Below, piece by piece: positions 54,755-62,967 of a stretch of DNA of 64,000 bases (position 1 is its first letter; every line of letters begins with the position of its first letter). Source of the DNA: Bacillus multifaciens (GTDB taxonomy: Bacteria > Bacillota > Bacilli > Bacillales > Bacillaceae_G). A program made the translations under genes and the position numbers. The stretch covers positions 1 through 64,000 of the forward strand of contig NZ_JAVBXD010000003.1 in NCBI RefSeq assembly GCF_030756675.1, in the 5' to 3' direction. Under the pieces are notes generated by a model. It was not told the DNA's origin, made no database searches, and worked only from the letters and a program-made list of their open reading frames with translations.

Positions 54755-55767
54755 TGAAAGATGTGCAAAAAATATCTCCAGATTTATTTCAACCAGCAAA
54801 TCGTAGTAATGCAGATAATGAAGTTATTGCCCGTCCGAGTATAAAATTTTGGGAAGATGTAAGAAGAAGACTGTTTCAACATAAGGGTGCGGTCTTTGGA
54901 ATGGTTATTTTAGCTCTCATTGTTCTATTAGCAATTTTCGGTCCGATGATGAGTAAATATTCTTATAAAGATCAAGATTTAAATCGTGCAAAAATACCGC
55001 CGAAAGTACCGGTTTTAGAGAACATTCACTGGTTGCCTTTTGATGGTGTCGACCAATATGGTGTAGATCAGTATGAGAAACGCGATATTAAAGATTATTT
55101 CTGGTTTGGTACAGATGATCTTGGCCGTGATATTTGGACAAGAACGTGGGAAGGAACACGAGTATCTTTATATATCGCAGTATTAGCAGCGGTAATTGAT
55201 TTAATTATTGGGGTTGCATATGGTGGGGTTTCTGCATTCTACGGAGGCCGCGTTGATAACTTCATGCAACGTTTCGTTGAAGTATTAAATGGTATTCCGT
55301 ACTTAATTGTCGTAATTTTAATGGTAATTATAATGGATCCTGGTATTCTATCAATTACACTTGCGATGACTCTTACAGGATGGATTGGAATGTCACGTGT
55401 TGTACGTGGACAAGTGTTGAAAATGAAAGATCAAGAGTATGTGTTAGCATCACGTACACTTGGGGCAACAAATACACAATTAATTGCAAAGCATTTAGTG
55501 CCAAACTTAATGGGATCTATCATTGTTATGACAATGTTTACAATTCCACATGCAGTATTCGGAGAAGCGTTTTTAAGTTTCATTGGTCTTGGAATTCAAC
55601 CGCCGTTAGCATCATTAGGTTCTTTAGTAAGTGACGGGTATAAGTCAATTCAAACATATCCGCATATGATGTTTATTCCGGCAGCTGTAATTAGTATGTT
55701 AATTTTAGCATTAAACTTATTAGCAGATGGTTTACGTGACGCGTTAGATCCAAAAATGCGTAAATAA
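54751..55767 (+). CDS. oppC: Oligopeptide ABC transporter permease OppC
   Basis: A 338-residue second permease. It has a cytoplasmic N-terminus, a first membrane segment near 50-70, an external loop with FGTDDLGRDIWTR (about 119-131), then five segments and the EAA motif near 232-250 (LASRTLGATNTQLIAKHLVP region). GGGAGGGAAAAA precedes two adjacent ATGs (54751 and 54754). Coupled to oppB by a 4-nt overlap. Confidence 0.95.
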   Translation: MMKDVQKISPDLFQPANRSNADNEVIARPSIKFWEDVRRRLFQHKGAVFGMVILALIVLLAIFGPMMSKYSYKDQDLNRAKIPPKVPVLENIHWLPFDGVDQYGVDQYEKRDIKDYFWFGTDDLGRDIWTRTWEGTRVSLYIAVLAAVIDLIIGVAYGGVSAFYGGRVDNFMQRFVEVLNGIPYLIVVILMVIIMDPGILSITLAMTLTGWIGMSRVVRGQVLKMKDQEYVLASRTLGATNTQLIAKHLVPNLMGSIIVMTMFTIPHAVFGEAFLSFIGLGIQPPLASLGSLVSDGYKSIQTYPHMMFIPAAVISMLILALNLLADGLRDALDPKMRK

Positions 55768-55784
55768 AGGAGAAAGGAGAGGGA

Positions 55785-56831
55785 ATGATGAAAACATTGT
55801 TAGAAGTAAAAGACTTACATGTTTCTTTTGACACACATGTTGGTGAAGTACAAGCAGTGCGCGGGGTTACTTTTGACTTGAAAAAGGGAGAAACGTTAGC
55901 GATTGTAGGGGAGTCTGGTTCGGGGAAATCAGTTACATCTAAAGCGCTAATGGACTTGATTCCAAAGCCGCCAGGTCGTATTAAAAACGGAGAAATCCTT
56001 TTTGATGGCCGCGATTTAACAAAGTTGTCTGAAAAGGAAATGCAACAAATTCGCGGAAAAGAAATTGCGATGATTTTCCAAGATCCAATGACATCTTTAA
56101 ATCCAACGATGACAATTGGTAATCAAATTATGGAAGGTCTTATTAAACATCAAGGAATGAATAAAGCTGACGCGCGTAAGGTTGCGTTAGAGCTGATTGA
56201 CCTTGTAGGAATTCCAAATCCAGAAGCACGTCTTAAACAATATCCGCACCAATTTTCAGGTGGGATGAGACAACGTGTCGTTATCGCGATGGCGCTTGCT
56301 TGTAATCCGAAATTATTAATTGCCGATGAGCCGACAACTGCGCTTGACGTAACAATTCAAGCACAAATTTTAGAGTTGATGAAAGATATTCAACAAAAAA
56401 CAGAAGCGGCTATCATCTTTATCACGCATGATTTAGGTGTTGTTGCGAATGTTGCAGACCGCGTAGCTGTTATGTATGCGGGGAAAGTTGTAGAAATTGG
56501 AACGGTTGATGAAATTTTCTATAACCCGAAGCATCCGTATACATGGGGATTATTAGCTTCGATGCCAAGTTTAGAAGGCGGAGAAGAAGAATTATATGCG
56601 ATTCCAGGAACGCCGCCAGACTTATTAAATCCGCCAAAAGGTGATGCATTTGCAGCGCGTAATCCACAGGCGTTAAAGATTGACTTTGAAATGGACCCAC
56701 CTCTATTCAAAGTAAGTGATACGCATTATGCAGCAACGTGGCTGCTTCATGAACAAGCTCCAAAAGTGGAGCCGCCTGAAATTGTCCAAAGACGTATTCG
56801 ACAAATGAAAGCGGGTGAACAGCATGACTAA
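55785..56831 (+). CDS. oppD: Oligopeptide ABC transporter ATPase OppD
   Basis: A 348-residue ATPase with Walker A GESGSGKSV near residues 42-50, Q-loop QDPMTSLNP, signature FSGGMRQR near 161-168, Walker B LLIADEPTTALD and the C-terminal oligopeptide transporter extension (PGTPPDLLNPP near 271). It pairs with OppF to drive peptide import. GGAGAGGGA precedes the start. Its last codons overlap the oppF start by 8 nt. Confidence 0.95.
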   Translation: MMKTLLEVKDLHVSFDTHVGEVQAVRGVTFDLKKGETLAIVGESGSGKSVTSKALMDLIPKPPGRIKNGEILFDGRDLTKLSEKEMQQIRGKEIAMIFQDPMTSLNPTMTIGNQIMEGLIKHQGMNKADARKVALELIDLVGIPNPEARLKQYPHQFSGGMRQRVVIAMALACNPKLLIADEPTTALDVTIQAQILELMKDIQQKTEAAIIFITHDLGVVANVADRVAVMYAGKVVEIGTVDEIFYNPKHPYTWGLLASMPSLEGGEEELYAIPGTPPDLLNPPKGDAFAARNPQALKIDFEMDPPLFKVSDTHYAATWLLHEQAPKVEPPEIVQRRIRQMKAGEQHD

Positions 56832-57759
56832 TAATCGTGAGAAATTAATTGAAGTAAAAAATGTAAAACAATATTTTAACGTGAACGGCGGAGTTGTTAA
56901 AGCGATTGATGATGTTACGTTTGATATTTTCCGCGGAGAAACATTCGGACTTGTAGGAGAGTCAGGTTCTGGTAAATCGACAACGGGAAGAACAATCATT
57001 CGTTTATATGATGCAACGGCAGGCGAAGTGTTGTTTGACGGGGAAAATGTACACGGTAAAAAATCACGTGCTGAACTAAAGAAATTTAACCGTAAAATGC
57101 AAATGATTTTCCAAGATCCATACGCATCGTTAAATCCGCGTATGAACGTTGGAGATATTATTGCAGAAGGAATTGATATTCACGGTCTTGCTAAAAACAA
57201 AGAAGATCGTATGAAGCGTGTGTATGAATTGCTTGAAACGGTTGGTTTAAACCGTGAGCATGCAAGTCGTTTCCCGCATGAATTCTCTGGTGGACAACGT
57301 CAGCGTATTGGGATTGCAAGGGCGTTAGCGGTAGAACCGGACTTTATCATTGCCGATGAGCCGATCTCAGCACTTGACGTATCGATTCAGGCGCAAGTCG
57401 TTAACTTATTGAAAAAGCTGCAAAAAGAAAAAGGTTTAACATACTTATTTATTGCCCATGATTTATCGATGGTAAAATATATTAGTGATCGCATCGGTGT
57501 TATGTATCACGGGAAAATCGTGGAACTTGCAACGAGTGAAGAATTATACGCACATCCAATTCATCCGTATACAAAATCACTATTATCAGCAATTCCGCTT
57601 CCAGATCCAGATTATGAGCGCAATCGTAAACGTATCGTGTACGATCCATCTCAGCATCAATATGGAAATGAAGTGCCGCAAATGCGTGAAGTTCGCCCAG
57701 GACATTTCGTTCTTTGCTCAGAAGCTGAGTATAAAAAATATAAAGAAATCTACCAATAA
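56824..57759 (+). CDS. oppF: Oligopeptide ABC transporter ATPase OppF
   Basis: A 311-residue ATPase with Walker A GESGSGKSTT near 43-52, signature FSGGQRQRIGIARAL near 156-170, Walker B FIIADEPISALD and the OppF C-terminal tail with a cysteine (HFVLCSEAEYKKY). ATG 56824 has GCGGGTG six bases upstream; the three codons before it are ribosome binding site. Last gene of oppBCDF; a strong terminator follows. Confidence 0.95.
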   Translation: MTNNREKLIEVKNVKQYFNVNGGVVKAIDDVTFDIFRGETFGLVGESGSGKSTTGRTIIRLYDATAGEVLFDGENVHGKKSRAELKKFNRKMQMIFQDPYASLNPRMNVGDIIAEGIDIHGLAKNKEDRMKRVYELLETVGLNREHASRFPHEFSGGQRQRIGIARALAVEPDFIIADEPISALDVSIQAQVVNLLKKLQKEKGLTYLFIAHDLSMVKYISDRIGVMYHGKIVELATSEELYAHPIHPYTKSLLSAIPLPDPDYERNRKRIVYDPSQHQYGNEVPQMREVRPGHFVLCSEAEYKKYKEIYQ

Positions 57760-57762
57760 GAG

Positions 57763-57796
57763 AAACCGAGCACATGGACAATGTGCTCGGTTTTTT
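57763..57796 (+). terminator. Terminator of oppBCDF
   Basis: AAACCGAGCACAT and ATGTGCTCGGTTTTTT form a 13-bp stem with a 5-nt loop. Confidence 0.95.
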
Positions 57797-58086
57797 CGTT
57801 TTTATAAAAGCGAAGAGAGAAACGTCGTATTTTGCACAAAATATATATCATAAAAATCTTCTAATTATATTCAGATAATTTAAATAAGTTAAAGAATAGC
57901 AAAAATCAGTAAATATATTGATTTTAAATGAAAAAGAAGGAATAAAATGTTAACAGAAAATTTTTATAAAATAGAAAAATAAATATACAAATAATCAATT
58001 TGTATGTATAATATGAATTGTTAGAACTTATTTACTTTTTGTTATTTTCAATGAAAGGTCTAACATTTTGGAGGAGGGTATAATAT
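57797..58086 (+). promoter_or_regulatory. oppA promoter and leader region
   Basis: A 290-bp AT-rich stretch without a gene. TTGTATGTATAATATGAATT (about 57999-58018) holds a TATAAT and matches the region following the oppB -35. The leader continues to a strong GGAGGAGGG eight or nine bases before ATG 58087. No hairpin terminator is seen between this promoter and oppA. Confidence 0.5.
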
Positions 58087-59727
58087 ATGAAGAAAAAGGT
58101 GCCGGTGCTATTAGCATCAACATTGACAGTAAGCATGATTCTAGGGGGATGCGGATATTCAAAAGATGATTCGCAAGCGAAAGCAAAAGGGGACACAAGT
58201 AGTGCGAAGCAGGTAATCAACATGATTGAAACAACGGAGCTTCCAACGATGGATACAACATTAACAACAGATGCAGCATCTTCAAGCGTAATGAACAATG
58301 CAATGGAAGGATTATATCGTCTTGGAAAAGATCAAAAATTAGTTACCGGTGTAGCTGAGTCATATGAAAAATCAGAAGATGGAAAGAAATATACGTTTAA
58401 ATTACGTAAAGATGCTAAATGGTCAAACGGAGACCCTGTAACAGCAAAAGATTTTGTGTATTCTTGGCAACGAGCAGTAAATCCAGATACAGCTGCGAAA
58501 TCTGCTTACATAATGTTTGATGTGAAGAATGCAGAGAAGATCAATATGAAACAATTGCCAGTAGATCAATTAGGTGTAAAGGCAGTTGATGATTATACAT
58601 TCGAAGTAGAATTAGACAATCCAGTTCCGTATTTTGTAAATTTAACAGTATATCCGTTGTTCTTCCCACTTAATGAAAAATATGTGAAAGAACAAGGTCA
58701 GAAGCATGGATTAGAAGCGAATACAACATTATATAATGGTCCATTTGTATTAAGTGAATGGAAACATGAGCAAAGCTACCAATTAAAGAAAAATCCATCT
58801 TATTGGGATAATAAAAAAGTTAAATTAGAGGAAATCAACTATAATATCGTAAAAGAAGTAGGAACAGCGGTAAATTTATATGAAACAAAAGCAGTTGACC
58901 GTGTTCTTTTATCGGCAGAATTTGTAGATAAATATAGAAAAGATAGCGGTTTTAAAACGACAAGTGATCCAACAGTATTTTTCTTACGTTTAAATGAAAA
59001 GAATCCAGCTTTAGCAAATAAAAATATCCGTAAAGCGATTTCTTTAGGGTTTGAGCGCAACGGTATGATCAATACATTGTTGAATAACGGTTCAAAAGCA
59101 GCTGGCGGCTTAGTTCCAGCAGACTTTGTTAAGAATACTGACGGAAAAGATTTCCGTAAAGAAAATGGGAATCTTGTAAAAGTGGATCTGAAAGAAGCGA
59201 AAAAGTATTGGGAAGCTGGTAAAAAAGAACTTGGAAAAGACACAATTGAATTAACGTTATTAAACTCTGATACAGAATTAGCGAAGAAAATTAGTGAGTT
59301 TTTAAAAGGTGAATTAGAAAAGAATTTACCAGGCTTAAAACTAAATGTAAAAACACAACCATTTGCACAAGTGTTAAAATTAGAGAGCAGCGGTGATTAC
59401 GATATCTCATATAGCGGTTGGGGACCAGACTACCCAGATGCAATGACATTCCTTGATTTATTTGTAACAAACGGTGCACAAAATAAAATGGGTTATTCAA
59501 ATGCTCAATATGATGAACTGATTAAAAAGGCTAAGAAAGAAGGATCTGATATAAAAGGACGTTGGAATGATCTGTCGAAAGCAGAAAAAATCTTATTCGA
59601 TGATGCGGCGATTGCACCAATCTATCAACGTGGAAGAGCATTTTTACAGCGTGAAACAATAAACGATCTTTACATCAATAAATATGGCCCAGAGCTAAGC
59701 TTTAAGTGGGCTTCTGTAGGAAAATAA
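58087..59727 (+). CDS. oppA: Oligopeptide-binding lipoprotein OppA
   Basis: A 546-residue SBP_bac_5 family peptide receptor. Its lipoprotein signal has lipobox LGGC (Cys22), and family motifs are KDFVYSWQRAVNPDTAAKSA near residues 123-142 and a C-terminal ISYSGWGPDYPDAMTFLDLF region near 440-459. It captures oligopeptides at the membrane for OppBCDF. Placed after the permease operon behind its own promoter and terminator, whereas oppA precedes oppB in B. subtilis. Confidence 0.94.
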   Translation: MKKKVPVLLASTLTVSMILGGCGYSKDDSQAKAKGDTSSAKQVINMIETTELPTMDTTLTTDAASSSVMNNAMEGLYRLGKDQKLVTGVAESYEKSEDGKKYTFKLRKDAKWSNGDPVTAKDFVYSWQRAVNPDTAAKSAYIMFDVKNAEKINMKQLPVDQLGVKAVDDYTFEVELDNPVPYFVNLTVYPLFFPLNEKYVKEQGQKHGLEANTTLYNGPFVLSEWKHEQSYQLKKNPSYWDNKKVKLEEINYNIVKEVGTAVNLYETKAVDRVLLSAEFVDKYRKDSGFKTTSDPTVFFLRLNEKNPALANKNIRKAISLGFERNGMINTLLNNGSKAAGGLVPADFVKNTDGKDFRKENGNLVKVDLKEAKKYWEAGKKELGKDTIELTLLNSDTELAKKISEFLKGELEKNLPGLKLNVKTQPFAQVLKLESSGDYDISYSGWGPDYPDAMTFLDLFVTNGAQNKMGYSNAQYDELIKKAKKEGSDIKGRWNDLSKAEKILFDDAAIAPIYQRGRAFLQRETINDLYINKYGPELSFKWASVGK

Positions 59728-59734
59728 TACGCAT

Positions 59735-59770
59735 TAAAAAAGAAGCAGGATTCGAGTCCTGCTTCTTTTT
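59735..59770. terminator. Convergent terminator oppA/small membrane protein
   Basis: AAAAAAGAAGCAGGA pairs with TCCTGCTTCTTTTT around a short loop. Confidence 0.93.
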
Positions 59771-59974
59771 CTAATACGTATGTTTCTTATAAATTCCTTT
59801 ACCGCCAACTTGATTCCAGCCAGTTTGCACTTCAGCAGATTTATTTACGAATTTCATCTTGTCTTTGCGGCCAAACAATTTTTCGCCAATCCCATTTGTA
59901 ATAATCCCAATAGTTGCGGTGATCCCAATGACTAATGCTGCAACGATTACAAAATCAAGAAAAAAAGCTCCCAT
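59771..59974 (-). CDS. Small single-pass membrane protein, unknown
   Basis: A 67-residue protein with one membrane segment (about 4-27, FLDFVIVAALVIGITATIGI) and a basic cytoplasmic tail rich in Lys, Gly and aromatic residues (QTGWNQVGGKGIYKKHTY). AAAGGGGG lies seven bases before ATG 59974; a long in-frame upstream extension has no start signal. A LexA-like box lies 135 bp upstream on the same side. No family recognised. Confidence 0.7.
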   Translation of the reverse strand: MGAFFLDFVIVAALVIGITATIGIITNGIGEKLFGRKDKMKFVNKSAEVQTGWNQVGGKGIYKKHTY

Positions 59975-60108
59975 ATGTAATCCCCCTTTGCATAAGTATA
60001 TTTCTATTGTATGTTGGAAAAGGCAAAAAAAAAAGAATTGTTCGATAAAAAGATTGTATTTGCAGAAATTATATAGACAGTTGGAAAGTAGTTTGATAAA
60101 ATAAATTA

Positions 60109-60122
60109 AGAACAAATGTTCT
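60109..60122. promoter_or_regulatory. LexA (SOS) box-like palindrome
   Basis: AGAACAAATGTTCT is a perfect palindrome containing GAAC-N4-GTTC, close to the Bacillus SOS box CGAAC-N4-GTTCG. It lies between the divergent 67-residue membrane protein gene and spx, upstream of a TATAAT on the minus strand (60069-60074). The other bases of this 417-bp gap (59975-60391) are AT-rich promoter-like DNA. Confidence 0.5.
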
Positions 60123-60391
60123 TTCGTTCTCTTATATACATATATTTCTTACAAAATGCACATCTTTTGCATAACTTTTATGTATATTATGAAGAAAAAT
60201 TGTTGTATATTTCTGTTCTGTTCTATTGTATAATGATTTATAGAAGTTACTTATTTAAAATAATTATTTTTTTAGAGAAGTTCGTTATGTTTAGATAAGT
60301 AATTATGAGTAATACAAAATTTGTTTGAGTATAATTACTAAAATGTGGAATAGTACAGAATTTGTACTTTTATAAGGAGAGTGAGTAATGT

Positions 60392-60787
60392 ATGGTAACA
60401 CTATATAGTTCTCCAAGTTGTACGTCTTGTAGAAAAGCGAAATTATGGCTAGAGGAAAACCATATTCCTTATACAGAACGTAATATTTTCTCTGATCCAT
60501 TATCGATTGAGGAAATTAAAGAGATTTTACGTATGACGGAAAGCGGAACAGATGAGATTATTTCAACTCGTTCTAAAGTTTTTCAAGAATTAAATATTAA
60601 TTTAGAATCTTTACCTCTTCAAGATTTATATAAGCTTATTCGTGATTACCCAGGTATTCTTCGTCGTCCTATTATCATTGATGAAAAACGCCTGCAAGTT
60701 GGTTATAACGAAGATGAAATTCGTCGTTTCTTACCACGAACAGTGAGAACGTTCCAATTGCGAGAAGCACAGCGCCTTGTAAATTAA
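60392..60787 (+). CDS. spx: Redox-sensing transcriptional regulator Spx
   Basis: A 131-residue ArsC-like Spx with the redox switch Cys10-x-x-Cys13 ([14 protein letters not shown]). Family segments are [13 protein letters not shown] near residues 49-61 and [20 protein letters not shown] near 92-111. It binds the RNA polymerase alpha subunit and controls thiol-stress genes, and is a ClpXP substrate. AAGGAGAG lies ten bases before the ATG. B. cereus group genomes hold two spx genes; synteny with terC and mecA marks this as the spx of B. subtilis. Confidence 0.95.
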   Translation: MVTLYSSPSCTSCRKAKLWLEENHIPYTERNIFSDPLSIEEIKEILRMTESGTDEIISTRSKVFQELNINLESLPLQDLYKLIRDYPGILRRPIIIDEKRLQVGYNEDEIRRFLPRTVRTFQLREAQRLVN

Positions 60788-60798
60788 TATAATATGAC

Positions 60799-60853
60799 AA
60801 AGGAACTAATTCCCACTCCTGCTTTAGCAAGAATGTGCGAATTAGTTCCTTTT
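60799..60853 (+). terminator. Terminator of spx
   Basis: AAAGGAACTAATTC pairs perfectly with GAATTAGTTCCTTT across a 26-nt loop, followed by T-rich sequence. Confidence 0.75.
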
Positions 60854-60877
60854 CGTTTTGTACGGAGGAGATACTGT

Positions 60878-61036
60878 ATATAAATCTCGCTACTGTGTAG
60901 AAGAAACATGCCCTGCACTCGCTGTCTCTTTTTGTTTTAAATCCTGCCCGTGGCAGAAAAAGGCCCTGACCGCTGCTATGCATGGCCAGGTGCTCTCATC
61001 CCCACAAAAAGAAAAAGGTTTTTTCTTTGTATTTAT
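60878..61036 (+). repeat. Dispersed ~155-bp repeat, copy F
   Basis: It runs from TATAAATCTCGCTACTG through GTGGCAGAAAAAGGCCCTGA and CGCTGCTATGCATGGCCAGG to TTTTCTTTGTATTTATTG. Full length, with its 3' end pointing at the stop codon of the convergent terC gene 40 bp away. Confidence 0.8.
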
Positions 61037-61077
61037 TGCAGACATCCAAAGTCTGCTCATAATCAGTGAGTAATCGT

Positions 61078-61746
61078 TCAAGTATTTCGCAGCTTTACTT
61101 GGTTTACAACAATTCCAACTAGTAGCACAGTAATCATAAAAAGAAAGGGAATGCTTGCCGTGAAAAGTGGTTTTGTCTCGAAAAATGATCTAAGATTTTC
61201 TTCATGCATTACCATGCGACCGGCTGTGTAAGCTAAGATGGCAGCCCCGATATAAACGAGAAGAGGAAATCTTTCCATGCATAATAAAATAAGCTTACTT
61301 CCCCAAATAATAATAGGAATAGAAATGAGTAAACCGATAATAACTAATGTAATATTTCCGTGAGAAGCTCCTGCGATTGCCAGTACATTATCAAATCCCA
61401 TAACAAGATCTGCAAAAACGATTGTTCGTACAGCTTGGAATAATGTTGTTTTTGCTTTAATACTAGAAAGATTATGGCTGTTATCTGTAAGAAGATTGAT
61501 TGCAATGAAAGTAAGTAAAATGCCGCCTACTAATTGCAAAAAGGGAATGTTAAGCAAGTAAACGGCCATTATTGTGAGTAGGATACGTAATATGATGGCT
61601 AAACCAGTGCCTAAAACAATCGCTTTATTCCGTTCTGCTTCTGGTAAGTTTCGACTAGCGAGTGCAATGACAATGGCGTTATCGCCGCCTAATACAACAT
61701 CGATACCAACGATGATAAAGATGGATGTGAGAAAGTCTAAATCCAT
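61078..61746 (-). CDS. TerC family integral membrane protein (YjbE-like)
   Basis: A 222-residue TerC-family protein with seven predicted membrane segments and the two acidic membrane motifs GIDVVLGGDNAIV near residues 14-26 and ADLVMGFDNVLAIAG near 112-126. TerC proteins export metals, especially manganese, for extracytoplasmic enzymes. GGAGGCAAATTGA precedes the ATG. Synteny between spx and mecA matches B. subtilis yjbE. No manganese riboswitch was recognised upstream. Confidence 0.88.
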   Translation of the reverse strand: MDLDFLTSIFIIVGIDVVLGGDNAIVIALASRNLPEAERNKAIVLGTGLAIILRILLTIMAVYLLNIPFLQLVGGILLTFIAINLLTDNSHNLSSIKAKTTLFQAVRTIVFADLVMGFDNVLAIAGASHGNITLVIIGLLISIPIIIWGSKLILLCMERFPLLVYIGAAILAYTAGRMVMHEENLRSFFETKPLFTASIPFLFMITVLLVGIVVNQVKLRNT

Positions 61747-62220
61747 TCAATTTGCCTCCATTTACTCAGTCCCAATAGGAAGAAAAATCATCTATCAGGA
61801 GCGGATTTGTTTTCATTCGCGTCATATGTAAGAGAAGTAGTTGTTTATGTATCGTAAGCTTGTTTCGTTTACATCATATGCAGGAAAAAAGAATATAGGA
61901 CAATCATTTCCAGCGATAGCATGTCCAATATTTTTTTTGAAATAAGAAGAGGGGAATCCAATTTAACTTTTCAACGCTATTAGTTGCTCCTATGCATGGC
62001 TAGAAGCATTCGCCTAACTAAAAAAAGCGTTTTTTTCAATTTGCACATATATATTGAATGAGAAATTAGGTAAATGACTGTTTTTTTGGCAAATAAGGTG
62101 ATTTTATTTCCATTCTGGCGCATCTTATCATAAAATGAGAGTACAAGATTCTAACTTTTTTTGTAATATGATTGGGGAGTCCCTTCATAACCATTCCAAA
62201 TAGGAAGGGAGAGGTGCATT
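61747..62220. other. Gene-free divergent region terC/mecA with degraded repeat
   Basis: 474 bp without a coding frame. It holds a degraded dispersed-repeat copy (about 61965-62055: CTCCTATGCATGGCTAGAAG, CTAAAAAAAGCG, TTTTTTTCAATTTGCACA). The mecA promoter region follows. Near the start codon, CCCTTC and GAAGGG (about 62183-62207) can pair and partly cover the mecA ribosome binding site. No riboswitch or small gene was recognised. Confidence 0.55.
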
Positions 62221-62892
62221 ATGGATATTGAAAGAGTTAATGATCATACGATGAAATTTTATATCTCGTACATTGATATAGAAGACCGTGGATTTAACCG
62301 TGAAGACATTTGGTATAATCGCGATAAAAGTGAACAATTATTTTGGGAAATGATGGATGAAGCGCGTGACCATGATGACTTTTTTATAGATGGGCCGCTT
62401 TGGATTCAAGTGCAGGCGCTTGAAAAAGGAATTGAGGTACTTGTAACGAAAGCGCAGCTTTCAAAAGACGGACAAAAATTAGAATTACCAATTGGCCTTG
62501 ATAAGATAATCGATATTCCTTTAGATGAACGAATTGAATCGTTATTTGAGCAGGAATTAGAAGAAGAAGCAGAAGCCATTTTTAACGAAGATGGTACATT
62601 CGGTTTTTTAATTAAATTTGCCGACTTTGAGCATGTGATTTCATTAAGTCATCGACTTATATTTGAAGAGATAAAAGATGAATTATATTCATTTGAAGAC
62701 CGCTATTATGTATATGTCGAGTTTGATGAGGTCGTGCACGATGAAGAGGAGATTGACCGTATTTTAAGCGTGATCTTAGAATATGGAGAGGAATCCGCTT
62801 TAACAATTCATCGTGTCCGTGAATATGGAAAGCAAATTGTTGCTGAAAGGGCACTTGAAACAATTCGTCATCATTTTTCTCCTGGAATGTAG
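62221..62892 (+). CDS. mecA: Adaptor protein MecA
   Basis: A 223-residue MecA. The N-terminal target-binding domain (1-80; MDIERVNDHTMKFYISYIDI, then REDIWYNRDKSEQLFWEMM) and acidic linker (about 105-122) lead to the C-terminal ClpC-binding domain (ADFEHVISLSHRL near 138-150). It delivers substrates such as ComK to ClpC-ClpP. GGGAGAGG lies before the ATG. Coexistence with comK (8393) and comZ (41979) in this window links three competence regulators. Confidence 0.95.
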   Translation: MDIERVNDHTMKFYISYIDIEDRGFNREDIWYNRDKSEQLFWEMMDEARDHDDFFIDGPLWIQVQALEKGIEVLVTKAQLSKDGQKLELPIGLDKIIDIPLDERIESLFEQELEEEAEAIFNEDGTFGFLIKFADFEHVISLSHRLIFEEIKDELYSFEDRYYVYVEFDEVVHDEEEIDRILSVILEYGEESALTIHRVREYGKQIVAERALETIRHHFSPGM

Positions 62893-62923
62893 GCCGATTT
62901 CCTTATAATGAAATCGGCTTTTT
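62893..62923 (+). terminator. Terminator of mecA
   Basis: GCCGATTTC and GAAATCGGC form a stem with an 8-nt loop, followed by TTTTT. Confidence 0.93.
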
Positions 62924-62967
62924 AAATGCATATATACGAACAGTGATTGTAAGTAAGGGGGCCTTAT

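Noticed and set aside
61747-62220. Manganese (yybP-ykoY) riboswitch upstream of the TerC gene
   Set aside because: The conserved internal-loop sequences of that riboswitch were not found on either strand.
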